Source: Notospermus geniculatus
Lineage: Eukaryota; Nemertea; Pilidiophora; Heteronemertea; Lineidae
Reading direction: 5' to 3'
DNA length: 64,000 bases
Assembly: GCA_002633025.1 (NCBI GenBank)
Contig: NMRB01002803.1
Span: 6,695-70,694, forward strand
Shown piece after piece: positions 35,301 to 45,072 of this stretch. Position 1 is the first letter of the stretch; each line of letters begins with the position of its first letter. The position numbers and the translations under genes were made by a program. The notes under the pieces were generated by a model that saw nothing but the letters and a program-made list of their open reading frames with translations, did not search any database and was not told the origin of the DNA.

Positions 35301-38197
35301 GTCCAGATCTGTCACGAATCTCAGTAATGACATGAAACAAGACGGCACATCGCTTGCCACCACGGAGATATCGGGGGGAGAATCACCAGTCAAAGAGTAA
35401 GGAGTTTATCACCCAAATCAGTCTGGGAAATGTCCTTTAAAAGAAACGTTTCCGAATTTGAACTCGGAGTCAGAATACGGATGCTTAGGGTGTCTGAATT
35501 CAGACATCTAAAAACTTAGTTATACATGTAGAAAGGAGAACATTGGAAGGTTTGGTAACAAATGGTGGCTTACTTCTGCTGAGAAATTGAGAATTCCTAA
35601 CAAACGCCACCACAAAAATTCACTAGCTGTTTACCTGCTTGGAATATTTTTCAGCGTTGGAACATCCGCAGAACCCTCAACACCTGTCTCGGCCAGCAGT
35701 GGCGCCAACAGTGTCCAGAACAATAACTATACGGAACCCAAACGAGATACCGTGCAACATTTCTGTGATAAGCACCTCGAGAAAATCAAGGCCTACATTG
35801 CTGAAGTTTCAAGGGTCGTTCCTATCCCAACAAAATGCACTGTGGAAGGTAGGCTATGCTGATTTCATTGAAAATATCACAACCGTGTTCTTTAGCCCAG
35901 CTGGTGAGCTGTGCCCCTTGAACTCAGTGGTGGAGTATTTGGGACCAGGCGCGCATCTCCGTGTGAAAGTGTCCTCACACATGTTAGCTTTCAATGGGTA
36001 ACTCACCCATAGAAAGCTATGGGTGGCCACGTGAAAGTGTCCTCACACATGTTAGCTCTCAATGGGTAACTCGCCCATAGAAAATTATGGGGGGCCATTT
36101 GTGTCATTGGTTTTGCCATGTGTTATGAAACCTATAATGGTGAATTGCCTATTGAGACTGAAAGTCAACAGGAATGTGAAAATGCTGAGCATTCTTCTCT
36201 TTTATAATTTCACCAATATATTTCCAGAGAGCAAGTCTAAGCGACGAATGGTGTTATCCTATTCTTGTAACGGCTGCAGCCCTCACTGCCTTTATAGTGG
36301 AAATTATTTCTTACATCGGACAAAGTTACCCAAGACGTGGGCTCATCTGATGTTTTTGTCAGAGCAGGTAAGACCAGGCCAAAAGATAATCATAATATTA
36401 TGAAAACTTTTAACAAAGAGCACTTTCAACTGTACTTCTGTTGTACAGTCTCAAATTATTACCGGCACTATTGGTACTGAATCTGCCCCAGAGGCAAAAA
36501 AAACAATGTATTTTCACTTGTTTTTCATTATTTAGTCTCAGTCAACCTGTGCACTTAGTCAAGAAGACCCTCCCATAGCCATGATCAAGCATGTCTGGGA
36601 ACGGTTAAGGACCGAAGCAACAACAGGAGTTTTCACACGTTTAGTGACTTCATCCTTCCCTTCTCAAAAGGTAAGTAATGATGTCATCCAAATAATATTG
36701 TGTCACTGTGTCACATTTTCAGGCAAATTTGTCCATGTCTGTGACATGTACTTAGCCTAGTGATGGCCTAGTGGTTATGTCAGCTTAGCAAGTGGCAGGT
36801 CTCGGGTTCAAATCCCGGGGCATATGGGATGAATTATCGCTGGCTCTTCAGTCCTTCACATGGGACAGTAAGCCATGTAAGGTGCAAGAGCAAGTAAAAG
36901 ACCCCATCCAAGTGAGGAACATGAGTAGCTTGAGACGGCCTCCTCTTTACTTACCCAGGGCCCATATGCCTTCACTGACAAAAAACCAAATACATTGAGT
37001 GGTATTAAGCTTCTGGTGTTATATGGTGAGAACTGTTTGACCGCAATCTTCGTTGGAAGGTCCACAGAATGTGTAGATTGGTCCGTTGGGAGGGTCACAG
37101 GGGTGGGTCATCGAGATATTGAATAAAACTGTTGTCTTTGCAGGACCAAGAGGCCGTGGTACATGAATTACACTCAATACGATTCTTCGATGTATTTGAA
37201 TACAGCATGTCTCAAAAACAATGGGTCTGCTTCTTGTGCAATAATCCAGATAAGGTGTCTGGACTCCTTCAAGATGGACATCCAGTCATTGAGGTACGTC
37301 TCGGCTCGGTCTGTAATCATGCAAAAATACGGCTGATACTGAAGGGGTTAATCTATGAATCTCATTTCCTAGGACACAGTCCTATTCAGAAATGCAAGTC
37401 TTGTGTCTGAGGTGGTGTTCACAGCACCAGGCTCAAAATTAAAAACATTTCTTGTTTATGATTTTAAGGGTCAGCTAAAGGAAAAGAAAGGACGATGGAA
37501 ATTCTTCAAACGATGGAAAACACGTTATTTTACGTTATCTGGAGCACAGATAACGTATAGTAAGAGTGATCAGGTAAATATCTTACCATAAAAGCAACGT
37601 ACATTAAAACTGTGCTGTTCTGGTCTGCCGTCTGATTTAATTTGATTTGGTTTTGAGAAAAACAAAGAAAACTACCCGGTAAATGATTTTGTGGCAATGA
37701 CGTCAAGGCCAAAGTCGGGTAGTTGACACATATGCGCAAGAACGGGCTAGGTTAGTTCTAGCTGTTTAGACTGGCAGAATTTCAACCAGATCATGCTCGA
37801 CCCGGACCGAGCCTACCTGAGATTGCAGGGTGCTAATTTAGTGCCAGGACAAGCTGTCTCGACCTGTTTACACTGCCTGGGCAAAATTGTACAAACCGTG
37901 GTGAATTTCCTTAAACTGTAATTTTTTTTCCCCCAGAAAAAGGCCACACTTCCTGTCAACAAAATCCAGAGTGTTAAAGCAGTCAAGAAAGGTGCACGAC
38001 AGATACCGAAGGCATTTGAAATATTCACCAACGACCAGACGAAATTTATCCTCAAAGCCAAGGACGGAAAGAACGCGGAACAGTGGGTGCAGTGTTTACA
38101 CATTGCTGTGGCGCATTCTCAGAAGCAGGATGATGGAATCATAGACTTGGCCGACACGGTGTCGCAGACGCCGTCGGATCCGCAGACAAAGTTATAG
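23357..38197 (+). CDS. VEPH1: VEPH1/melted: PH-domain membrane adaptor, 13 coding exons
   Basis: Exons: 23357-23565, 32745-32889, 33236-33413, 33660-33823, 34160-34366, 34816-35030, 35181-35396, 35655-35848, 36228-36367, 36536-36670, 37144-37293, 37469-37573, 37937-38197. All join in phase, giving 772 residues; human VEPH1, as I recall it, is 833. The N-terminus ([20 protein letters not shown]), [13 protein letters not shown], the IRFFDVFEY block and the PH start ([20 protein letters not shown]) match vertebrate VEPH1 closely. Residues 1 to ~350 are helical armadillo-like sequence; ~370-480 is Ser/Thr-rich and poorly conserved; PH domain about 650-755. Drosophila Melted recruits FOXO and Tsc1 at the membrane; human VEPH1 is reported to dampen TGF-beta signalling. 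The ATG lies 10 bases after an acceptor (CCTTTCAG), so an upstream non-coding exon exists. The exon 12 acceptor is an unusual TTTTAAG. Intron 1 is about 9.2 kb. Confidence 0.95.
25568..25886. mobile_element. Inverted-repeat element in VEPH1 intron 1
   Basis: AAGGTGCCTACAGGTCAACA at the left is inverted at the right (CGACCTGTGGGCACCTT), arms about 35 bp. The interior has GTCGC/GTTGC words like the elements at 4-631. Non-coding. Confidence 0.55.
25960..26085 (-). mobile_element. tRNA-derived SINE (family B), minus orientation
   Basis: Reverse complement reads GGAGCCGCTGTGGGGTAGTG, then GGTCACAGGTTTGATCCCC, matching A-box and B-box spacing of a tRNA promoter. A second member is at 54316-54388. 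Clover-leaf pairing is too poor for a functional tRNA. Confidence 0.5.
26694..27003. mobile_element. TIR element 'CAGGGTTTCCGCCAG', copy 1
   Basis: Ends CAGGGTTTCCGCCAGAGGGT and CCTGGCGGAAACCCTG form a perfect 15-16 bp inverted repeat, with TAGGT flanking on both sides as a candidate 5-bp target duplication. The interior has GGGTACGG/CCGTACCC pairs and a long A-rich/T-rich palindrome (26880-26980). Copy 2 is at 27218; a lone end is at 18134. Confidence 0.75.
27218..27357. mobile_element. TIR element 'CAGGGTTTCTGCCAG', copy 2
   Basis: Left end CAGGGTTTCTGCCAGAAATT, right end CCCTCTGGCGGAAACACG. A short (140-bp) relative of the element 215 bases upstream, with GAGGGTACTA / TAGTACCCT internal pairing. 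Lies in VEPH1 intron 1. Confidence 0.65.
28050..28496. repeat. Direct repeat flanking a MITE
   Basis: ATTGTCCCCAAATTGCTGGA...AAATAAACTTGCCTCC (28051-28116) recurs at 28421-28474 with small indels. The MITE at 28132-28397 lies between, so a duplicated segment brackets it. Confidence 0.6.
28132..28397. mobile_element. MITE family 'TAGACAAATCCCAAATTC', intact copy
   Basis: TAGACAAATCCCAAATTCCA at the left and GGAATTTGTCTA at the right, with long imperfect arms sharing TGCGCACTTCCG-type and ACAGAACCTC(A/G)GTCTGAAAC sequence. TA at both outer edges is compatible with Tc1/mariner-type insertion. Relatives: 18764 and 40790. Confidence 0.7.
28905..29125. repeat. Imperfect inverted repeat in VEPH1 intron 1
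   Basis: GCGACTGGATACAACTTGTC at the left and GCGACTAGTTGTATCCAGTG at the right are inverted relatives. Probably a decayed foldback element; boundaries uncertain. Confidence 0.4.
29764..29880 (+). mobile_element. tRNA-derived SINE (family C)
   Basis: GGGTGGCGCAGTTGTAGCAC followed by CTCTGGTTCAATGCC resembles A and B boxes. The tail has GTGGTAGAGAGGGTGA, also seen after tRNA-like heads at 34448 and 56860. Confidence 0.45.
29881..32222. other. VEPH1 intron 1 sequence without recognisable gene
   Basis: Contains a GTTTACAC-rich block with paired ends (30000-30175), a stretch of CCTAACCC-like low-complexity sequence (30650-30970) and otherwise unique AT-rich DNA. Open frames such as 29799-30206 overlap these repeats and show no domain. 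Confidence 0.5.
32223..32595. repeat. Two-copy tandem duplication, unit about 190-200 bp
   Basis: GTCCAGTTCGAGCACGGCTC (32240) and GTCCAGTTCGAGAAGGGCTG (32428) begin two collinear copies. Both run through ACCGGTCTA/GCCAGTCTA, a CATACACA-like stretch, TCTCAATGGCAACCGA and GTTTTTACAG. It ends about 150 bases before VEPH1 exon 2. Confidence 0.65.
34448..34545 (+). mobile_element. tRNA-like SINE head (family C) in a VEPH1 intron
   Basis: GGGCTGTCAGATTGGTACAG and GGTTGCGGGTTCGATCCCCA give A and B boxes at tRNA spacing, followed by CTGGTAGAGAGGGTGA. A related head is at 49505-49570. Confidence 0.5.
34568..34778 (+). mobile_element. tRNA-derived SINE (family A) close to a VEPH1 acceptor
   Basis: Contains GCAGGTTCGAATCCAG, GGGACAGTAAGCCGTGGTGC, GCAAGTAAAAGACCCCATCC and a diverged 3' part. 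It ends about 37 bases before exon 6 (34816), so the branch-point region lies at its edge. Confidence 0.75.
35960..36100. repeat. Two-copy tandem repeat in a VEPH1 intron
   Basis: GTGAAAGTGTCCTCACACAT plus GTTAGCT(T/C)TCAATGGGTAA occurs twice, period about 73 bp. GTGTCCTCACAC is itself a small palindrome. Confidence 0.65.
36758..36966 (+). mobile_element. tRNA-derived SINE (family A)
   Basis: GATGGCCTAGTGGTTATGTC (A box) and GGGTTCAAATCCCGGGG (B box), then CATATGGGAT, GGGACAGTAAGCC, GCAAGTAAAAGACCCCATCC and GAACATGAGTAGCTTGAGA. In the intron between VEPH1 exons 10 and 11. Confidence 0.8.
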
Positions 38198-39190
38198 TGC
38201 TGCCATCTCGCTGTTTGTTCCATGTAGACTGTGGTTACCATGGTTACAGACAGTTCTCTACTTGCTGCCAAAGTTTGTGAGTCTCAATGTGAAATAGGCC
38301 TAATTTGGGGGAACAGAGCTTTGTTAGAAATGTTGGTAAAATCCTACTTCGTGTTTTTTGCGCTTACACCTTTGAATTGGCGTGTCTAAGCAGACCCATG
38401 TGTGAAAGCTCAGTGTCTATTTATAGTCCCATCGAGCTCCATGGGGCTAATTTAAACACAGGGTTTTCTGATAGGTGGAAGTGGAATAGACGCGGCAATC
38501 ACTAGTTTTAGCTCCGAGGCCAGCTGCCCCAGTAGATTTGTGCCTCTATTACGCAAGCAAAGACAAGCTACTTCAATGACGTCGCCGTGGTCATTGCTCA
38601 CAGCACAGACCTTTCGGGATAAAAAGTTGTGTGCCCTCCTCACTGTGGCCTGCTTTCGGCAAAAGCAGATGTTTGATGGGCAAGGGGCTTCTTTAAAGTG
38701 TTTGGTGGGCAAGCAGCTGTTTTGAAAGTCTTCAATGGGGAGGGGACTGTTGTGAAAGCATTTGATGTGCAAAGATTATTTTAGAAATGTTTGATGGAAA
38801 AATAGTAGAAATATCAGATCCAGTTTTTAAACGGATGGGCAAATTGCTGTTTGGACTTTTGGCGAGGATCTTTTTAAAATTGTTGCTAAGGCAACATGTA
38901 TGGTATTTTGTTTCAGTCTGGTTGAGTGTTGATCACCTCACATCTATGTCCAAATGCACATAAAAATACATGTGACGAATTGTCAACTCTGTGACTGAGT
39001 TTAATAGCACACGCAATATGAACTAGGGTACGGCCTAAAAGATTCCATGCTTAGACTAGTCTCGCACAGGCAGCCATTTTGTTCCACTGTGTTGCTCTAC
39101 ACAAACTTGGTGCAGTTCCCCAGATTTGTAACTAAGGCTGGGTGTCCGAGACTAGCTGAGACTTGGAAGATAGATACTTAATAGTTGAGA

Positions 39191-39196
39191 AATAAA
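39191..39196 (+). terminator. Candidate VEPH1 polyadenylation signal
   Basis: AATAAA in GAGAAATAAATTATATG context, about 1 kb after the stop codon. A second hexamer lies at 39867-39872; which is used cannot be told from sequence. Confidence 0.4.
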
Positions 39197-39590
39197 TTAT
39201 ATGTGCCATAAAATGTACAGAACTGATTGTACATAATAGTTGCATATCTTGGCTGCGTCTTTGGCCTAGTCTCAAAGATTTTTTTCACTTGGGATGTTAA
39301 AATAGGCCTTCGAGGAAAGCTCTCTCTTAGTCAAGATTAATTGTTTTAGGCATTGATTTTTGGGTCAGATCTGACCGTGTGTGGAAGAGTTTGGACATGT
39401 TTTTATTTTCCAACAAGTATCGCTGTATTTTGGTGCATCTTTTGTTTGGGGGGGGGGGCTCAAAACACCCATATCATTTACTGCGAGTGGGTGTGAGGCT
39501 CCAAATCTCACATCCCACATAATTGTGAGTGGTGGGTTGATGGAGTAGTTTTACTTGATTCAAATACAAGGCCTTGGTTGAGTACATTTA

Positions 39591-39766
39591 AGGCCCGTTT
39601 TCACTACAGCGGATTACGCCATGGTTTGCAGCGAGCAGAGCGGTTTTCACAGGGTTTGGATAATCCTTCAGTGGTTTAACAGTACGTGGCATGTTAATTA
39701 TCCCAATGCCTGTGAAAATTGCTCTGCTCGCTGCAAACTGCAGTGGCTGCAGTAGAAAATGAGTTT
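39591..39766. mobile_element. TIR element 'GGCCCGTTTTCACTA', copy 1
   Basis: Starts AGGCCCGTTTTCACTACAGC. The interior has GAGCAGAGCGGTTTTCACAG and its reverse complement (TGTGAAAATTGCTCTGCTCG), so it folds on itself. A relative at 54909 carries the middle in the opposite orientation. Preceded by TTA. Confidence 0.6.
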
Positions 39767-40113
39767 TGAAAAGATTGTGAGAAATGGGGGAATTTGTGCA
39801 TGTGTCGTACCAGATGATGATCATGTTTAAGTGTAGGTTAATTCTGCTTTTTGCCAACGTTCATTCAATAAACTGTGAAATTTTCAAAGCTATGAACAAA
39901 ATGATGGAAAAATATTAAAGTTTCCAGTGTGGAAGTTCTATAAGTTACGCCAGGTTACAAGCTGGCAATCTAGAATTTTTCCATCTTGACATATCAAGGC
40001 CTATACGGTTACTTTGCCGTTCGACTACGCTCTATCAAGGATACGAGGGATTGGAACGCTTGTCGGGCAAAATGGAATTTAACACAAGTACCATACATGT
40101 AGGTTTAATAGCT

Positions 40114-40224
40114 AGGGGCCTGTTTCTTAAATTGACTTTATTAAGCTATAGTACCTTTAACCAAATGGAAAATGCATTGAAATTAATGCTACCATTAGCT
40201 TAGTCACTTTATGAAACAGGCCTC
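40114..40224. mobile_element. Short foldback element 'AGGGGCCTGTTTC'
   Basis: AGGGGCCTGTTTCTTAAATT at the left pairs with TTTATGAAACAGGCCTCT at the right; inner words ATTAAGCTA/TAGCTTAGT pair too. About 111 bp. Confidence 0.55.
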
Positions 40225-40296
40225 TGGTCCCCTGCCCTCAGGACGCTCCTCTAATATGAGTACAGTGGAGCATTACATTACGAGGGCAGGGGACCA
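40224..40296. repeat. Short perfect inverted repeat
   Basis: CTGGTCCCCTGCCCTC and GAGGGCAGGGGACCAG are exact reverse complements about 40 bases apart. Directly abuts the preceding foldback element. Confidence 0.65.
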
Positions 40297-40789
40297 GTCT
40301 AACATAGGTTCCAACACGTGGACTTCCCGGTGCTGTAAATGTATCAACATTTGTAGACAATTTACTCAATGTTTGCCATAATAATGTTGTAGTTAGATAT
40401 TTCAAATTCTAGTCTTGCTACATATCAGAAATCTAATGTACATTAATCAGTCCAAATATCAGTGTTTTCCATGTTTTTCTTGTGCGAGACTAGCACAGCT
40501 ACTGTGATTGAAGGTGATGTCTTAAAGGTGTAGATTGGTGAAGTCAGTGCCTGGGGACCAGGTTTTATTTGGGGTTGATGGTCTAATGTTGTGGTATCTT
40601 TCTTCAGAGAGTAAGATACACAAAGTTGAAATCTACTATGCACATGGGCGAAATGTACAAATGCATTTGTGATGTTGCTGACTGTGTCATGTGGAAGGGT
40701 TGGGATGTACCAGTACTACACCCCTTTAAGTGCTGAGGCAAATTTCGTCGTAAAAGAAAATGTTAAGAATGCTTGAAAGGCGTCTGAAA

Positions 40790-40945
40790 TAGACAAATCC
40801 CAAATTCGCTTTCCTGTGCACACCTGGGTCTCAAAACACAATCAGCCTCATCTTCAAAAGTTCTCTGGCTTGAAATTAACATCTCGATGCAAAGATGTGC
40901 TGTGCGTAGATATCGGGTTCAAATCCATCAATTTGGGATTTGTCT
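40790..40945. mobile_element. MITE family 'TAGACAAATCCCAAATTC', short copy
   Basis: TAGACAAATCCCAAATTCGC at the left and CAATTTGGGATTTGTCT at the right; interior shorter than the copy at 28132. Flanked by AT-rich DNA. Non-coding. Confidence 0.65.
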
Positions 40946-41380
40946 GTTGGAAAGCCCTCAAGAATACCTATGTGACAGTGTTTCTTTACGATTATGTTAT
41001 TTGACAGGTTTATCCTTATTTTTGGTGAAATAGCTAGTGTAAGTGAAAGGGTTAAAGAACGCTGTTGATGCTGTATTTAGGGGTCCTTATCCTAGGTGTA
41101 TAGTACGGTAATTTAGTTGACATGCTTATTCATGGATTTAACCGACCCCACATTTGTCATCGATGCTGGCCATAAAGCGCCCTCTATGGAGTAGTTGTGA
41201 TGAACGGGCCCGTGGAAAACACTGCTAGATTTTACATGATCTCTGTCTGTGTATATACTCAATTCTCTCGTACATAAGTACATGTATCTTATTTGTTTGC
41301 GATATTTTGAGCTAGCCACGGATGAGCGATTTCTGTGGTCAAAAAAACATATCTACATGCAGGAGGAAACCGGAGTGCCC

Positions 41381-41560
41381 GGAAACCTGAACCTCCCTTA
41401 GTGGACGCCTCTGCTAGGACACCTCTCTATTAAGGACACCAATGTTGAGTTCCATATTAGTCATTTCTGTTCATTTTCACCTCTGTAATCAGGACACCTC
41501 TCAATTAAGGACAGAGTTTGTCAGTCCAAAAATGTGTCTTTGAGGTTCCATTGTATTTTA
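41381..41560. repeat. 'GGACACCTCT' dispersed repeat, copy 1
   Basis: Contains GGACGCCTCTGCTAGGACAC, TTCATTTTCACCTCTGTAAT and CAGGACACCTCTCAATTAAG. The same block order occurs at 56577-56770 and in diverged form at 55790-56050, 56195-56370 and 63035-63200. Type unknown, no coding. Confidence 0.6.
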
Positions 41561-41810
41561 AGTTTTTTCAACAAAAAAACCTGCCAGATTTTGCTCTTCT
41601 ATATGGTCCATTATTGATTTTTTTTTAAACAAATGTCTGGCCGTACTTTCTGTTGATCATATCATGTGCCTTTGAACTTTGACATATCATGTTGGGAGAG
41701 TGGAGTCAGTGGTGGACCAGTAAGGCACCGCCTTCTTAAGCATTACAGTTGGAATAAAGAGCTTAACGCCAACAGACATTTCATTGACACGGAATTGGTT
41801 AGACCCTATG

Positions 41811-42065
41811 GGTCGTATTCATAAAGCGGTTCTATCTTTAGAACCGTCTTAGGCCGGTTCCAAGTATTGTCAACCACTATACCTGGAACCGGCCTAAGAC
41901 GGTTCCAATGATAGAACCGCTTCATGAATACGACCCTATGGGTCATATTCATAAAGCAGTTCTATCGTTAGAACCGTCTTAGGCCGGTTCCAAGTACAGT
42001 GGTTGACGATACTTGGAACCGGCCTAAGACGGTTCTAAAGATAGAACCGCTTTATGAATACGACC
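41811..42065. mobile_element. Tandem pair of 125-bp palindromic elements
   Basis: Each copy (41811-41935 and 41941-42065) begins GGTC(G/A)TATTCATAAAGC and ends ATGAATACGACC, with a central GTCTTAGGCCGGTTCCAAGT facing its inverse. The 5-mers CTATG, CTATG and CTATA lie left of, between and right of the copies, suggesting a 5-bp target duplication. Central spacers run in opposite orientation, so the pair is itself one large palindrome. Confidence 0.75.
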
Positions 42066-42251
42066 CTATATTTCTTGGACTGATATGGACACACCTTGCG
42101 CTCGTGGGAATTGGAGAATGGTAAAATGTCTTAGATGTGATTTCAGCACTATTTCTGCCCAAATTTACAACCTAGGCTAGGCTGGGCCAATAGGTCCAAG
42201 TCTTTTGATGACATGCTGCAACCAAGTCAAATTCTTTGTTTGAATTGTTGC

Positions 42252-42417
42252 CCAGGGCTGGGTTGCACAAAACTCATGTTAGCGCTAACATGATGTTAGC
42301 GCTAACATCATGTTAAATGACGTAAAATGACAATGGATTTTGACGTCATCTAACATAAATGTTAGCGCTAACTCCATGTTAGCGCTAACATGAGTTTTGT
42401 GCAACCGGCCCCTGGGC
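42252..42417. mobile_element. Foldback element built on GTTAGCGCTAAC
   Basis: TIRs GGTTGCACAAAACTCATG and CATGAGTTTTGTGCAACC are exact inverses. Each arm has two GTTAGCGCTAAC palindromes. The centre carries TGACGTAAAATGACA and TTTTGACGTCA. Confidence 0.75.
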
Positions 42418-42974
42418 CCTTTATGGAAGAGTATAACCGGTATAATGTTGGGCAAGGTTGATTTTGACAGCCCTATGGTTTAACTGACGTAATATCTACT
42501 TTCTAACTTAAGAGGGCAGAGAGGGTTCCGACTTACAGTTGGTCCAATAACCTACATAGGTGAAATGGACAACAGTCAAAATTCAAAGGTTTTCACTTTT
42601 AACTGCTGCTTCTTCTCCTTGCCATATCTGTTGTACTGAATGTTTTTATTTCATTGTTTTAAGTGGAAGATATTGTTAATTGCATGTTTAAGTTATTTCA
42701 CGAATCATGCATCTGTTTGGACCGTTAGATGTGTAGACAGTGTTGACGTTAGTCCATCCTGTGTCAGTTTCACACCACCGTGAAATGGGTTGATACATAA
42801 ATATGTACATGAACATGTATTAAAATTGTATCTCGCTGTTTTAGGCTAGCTTTCTAGTTGAGTGAGTGTGCGAAATAACACACTGAAAAGTCGGTGCATG
42901 AGAAATGTCTCAATCCAAATGACCATGATTTCTTCACTTGATGCCATCGGTTCTGTCATTGCGCTACACTCGTC

Positions 42975-43304
42975 CCCAGTGTTCAGTTGGCCATAGGTAT
43001 AGATCCACTCAACACTGGCATGGTTGGTGCCAAAAGTGAAGGATCATCAATAGATGGTGTTGTTTGATGAGGGATCCAATCATATGTTATCATCACAGGT
43101 TTAACCAACGCCGCTGTAACACTTTCTGATTGGTTAAGATACGTGTACAAAATGTACACTGTATATTCATACTCGCGGCAGATTCCCAGCGGGGATTACC
43201 TGAATCGGACAGCTAACGCCATCTATTAGTGATACTTTGAGGATTGCATCAACTGAAGCAGTTTCAGAGTGCAGGTTACGTAGTGGGTAGCGGTTTGAAA
43301 CTAC
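42975..43304 (+). repeat. Dispersed repeat, copy 1 (inverted relative at 59033)
   Basis: Contains CCAGTGTTCAGTTGGCCATA, GTGAAGGATCATCAATAGA, TTTCTGATTGGTTAAGATAC, CTCGCGGCAGATTCCCAGC and GCAGTTTCAGAG in this order. The reverse complement of the whole block is at 59033-59374. No coding capacity recognised. Confidence 0.7.
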
Positions 43305-44814
43305 GGGAGGAGTTTATCATGGTGCAAGCAATCGTAGGTGTATGTGACCTGACATCAGCCTTAGCTAAAGAAAGTTAGTTCCCTACGGCCCAGGCTCCTG
43401 GGTGAAGGGAGTATTGACACCATCACCGCATACCGTATGTTTTATTCTGATCAATGCAGTTCGAGTAATTTATGGAAGTAGGCCTACCTTGTAGATTAAG
43501 ACATTCCAGACAGATAATAGTTGTCCAATGCAATATTACCGGTAGATATTTACCAGTAGCTATCTTACAGACGTAACCCCATTTTTTTTGCATTTTATAT
43601 GTTAACTTTTCAATGACTGAAGCTTTCAAATCCTGACATCTGTTACCAGTGGACAATGTGCCTCAGTAACGCATGTTGTGTGTTTCTAGTAACTTTGTAT
43701 GTTGTTTGGGCAGCTTGGTCATGCGTGCCCTACGAGAATCATGTTAAGTGATAAATCAGTAATTTCGTTCTTTTGTGCGAGGTGTTTTGATCATATCATT
43801 GACTAAATTTTTTTATTTCATTAAAATTCCATCATTTCCGACATTAAAACTTGCTTTGTTACATAATAAATCAATTTCGTGAACTCGATGTATGTTGTGT
43901 TTCTTATGAAACTTATTAATTTTTGTTAGAACATGGGCAACATAGGACGAACTTCCTAATTCTAGTTTCCGCTAGCCCCCTTTACTGGTTTACTGCTTCC
44001 TGCACGGTGTGAGCAGGGCATGATCTTTGGCTCCTGATCGGTTGTACCAAATGGAGAATGGACACTGTACCTGTGAAAACCGGATTCAAGAAACCGCTAA
44101 GCTAATAATATATCCTGGATACAGGGAAACTCACTCGTACATGTAAGTGTCGGTTCAGGCATTATCTGCCCAGGGCTTGGTTGGTGAAAATTCGAATAGC
44201 CTTGTAAACCTCAGATTTAAAATCTGAAATTTACAAGGATATCATTTTAGCTCGGTGGCCTTGAAAAAGCCTTGAATTTGCTGGATTTTCCTCGAACCAT
44301 CTCCCCTTCGTAACGATGTTTTCTTCATTGGCATTATGAAAAACTGAGTCCGGCTTGTCAGAAATACCTTATGCGTGAAACCAGGAGGAGATTTTCTAGG
44401 AGTGCCCTACTCCTGAAGTAGGGTGTCACCATTCAAGATTAATATGAAAGTGAAAGTCAATGTTTCTTCCATTCATTCACAAAAGGTTGGCCTTGAAGAG
44501 TCTTATATTAGAAAGGCCTTGAATTTGCCGAGTGAAAGGCTGCGCGATCCTTGTTTACTACTCGGCCCAAAGTATTTCAATGTCTAACATGAGATTTACA
44601 GAAGATTCTGACTGTTATGTATTGCCGTTTGTTTCTGGTAATGAATAAATGTGAAAATACTTTAAAAGTTACAGCACCCGTTTTCTGAGTTTAACTCAAT
44701 TGAGTAAAAATCTCCAAAACATCGAAGCCCCAGATGAACCTGCTATACGTGGGTTCCAAATGATGACTGGTACCATCTTGGCAGATATACATCCATGGTG
44801 CTCCAACTTTGGAG
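43305..44814. other. Intergenic stretch without recognisable gene
   Basis: AT-rich unique DNA between the convergent VEPH1 and PI3K genes. Open frames on the minus strand near 43423-43656 show no domain. No RNA gene seen. Confidence 0.5.
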
Positions 44815-44819
44815 TCTTG

Positions 44820-45072
44820 ATGGCCTAGTGGTGACAACATCTGCTTAGCAAGCGGCAGGTCCCAGGTTCGAATCCCTGGCCATATATGGGATTAATCATC
44901 CCCGACTCTTCAGTCCGTCGCATGGGACAGTAAGTTGTGGGGCAAGTAAAAGTCCGCATCCAAGTGAGGAACATGAGTAGCTTGAGATGGTCTCTTCCGT
45001 ACTTACCAGGGCCAATAATGATATCATTTTGGCCCTGATGGAAAAAACTAATGCATATACATGTACAAATAC
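44820..45072 (+). mobile_element. tRNA-derived SINE (family A), nearly full length
   Basis: GATGGCCTAGTGGTGACAAC and CCAGGTTCGAATCCCTGG at the head; body GGGATTAATCATCCCCGACT, GGGACAGTAAG, GCAAGTAAAAGTCC, GGAACATGAGTAGCTTGAGA. The tail reads GGCCCTGATGGAAAAAACTA. The promoter-like half could fold loosely like a tRNA but is clearly a repeat. Confidence 0.8.

Larger units (their letters stand above)
38198..39900 (+). other. Probable VEPH1 3'UTR and downstream
   Basis: No coding exon seen. Candidate polyadenylation hexamers AATAAA lie at 39191-39196 and 39867-39872, which would give 3'UTRs of about 1.0 or 1.7 kb. The longer form would include the TIR element at 39591. Confidence 0.5.
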
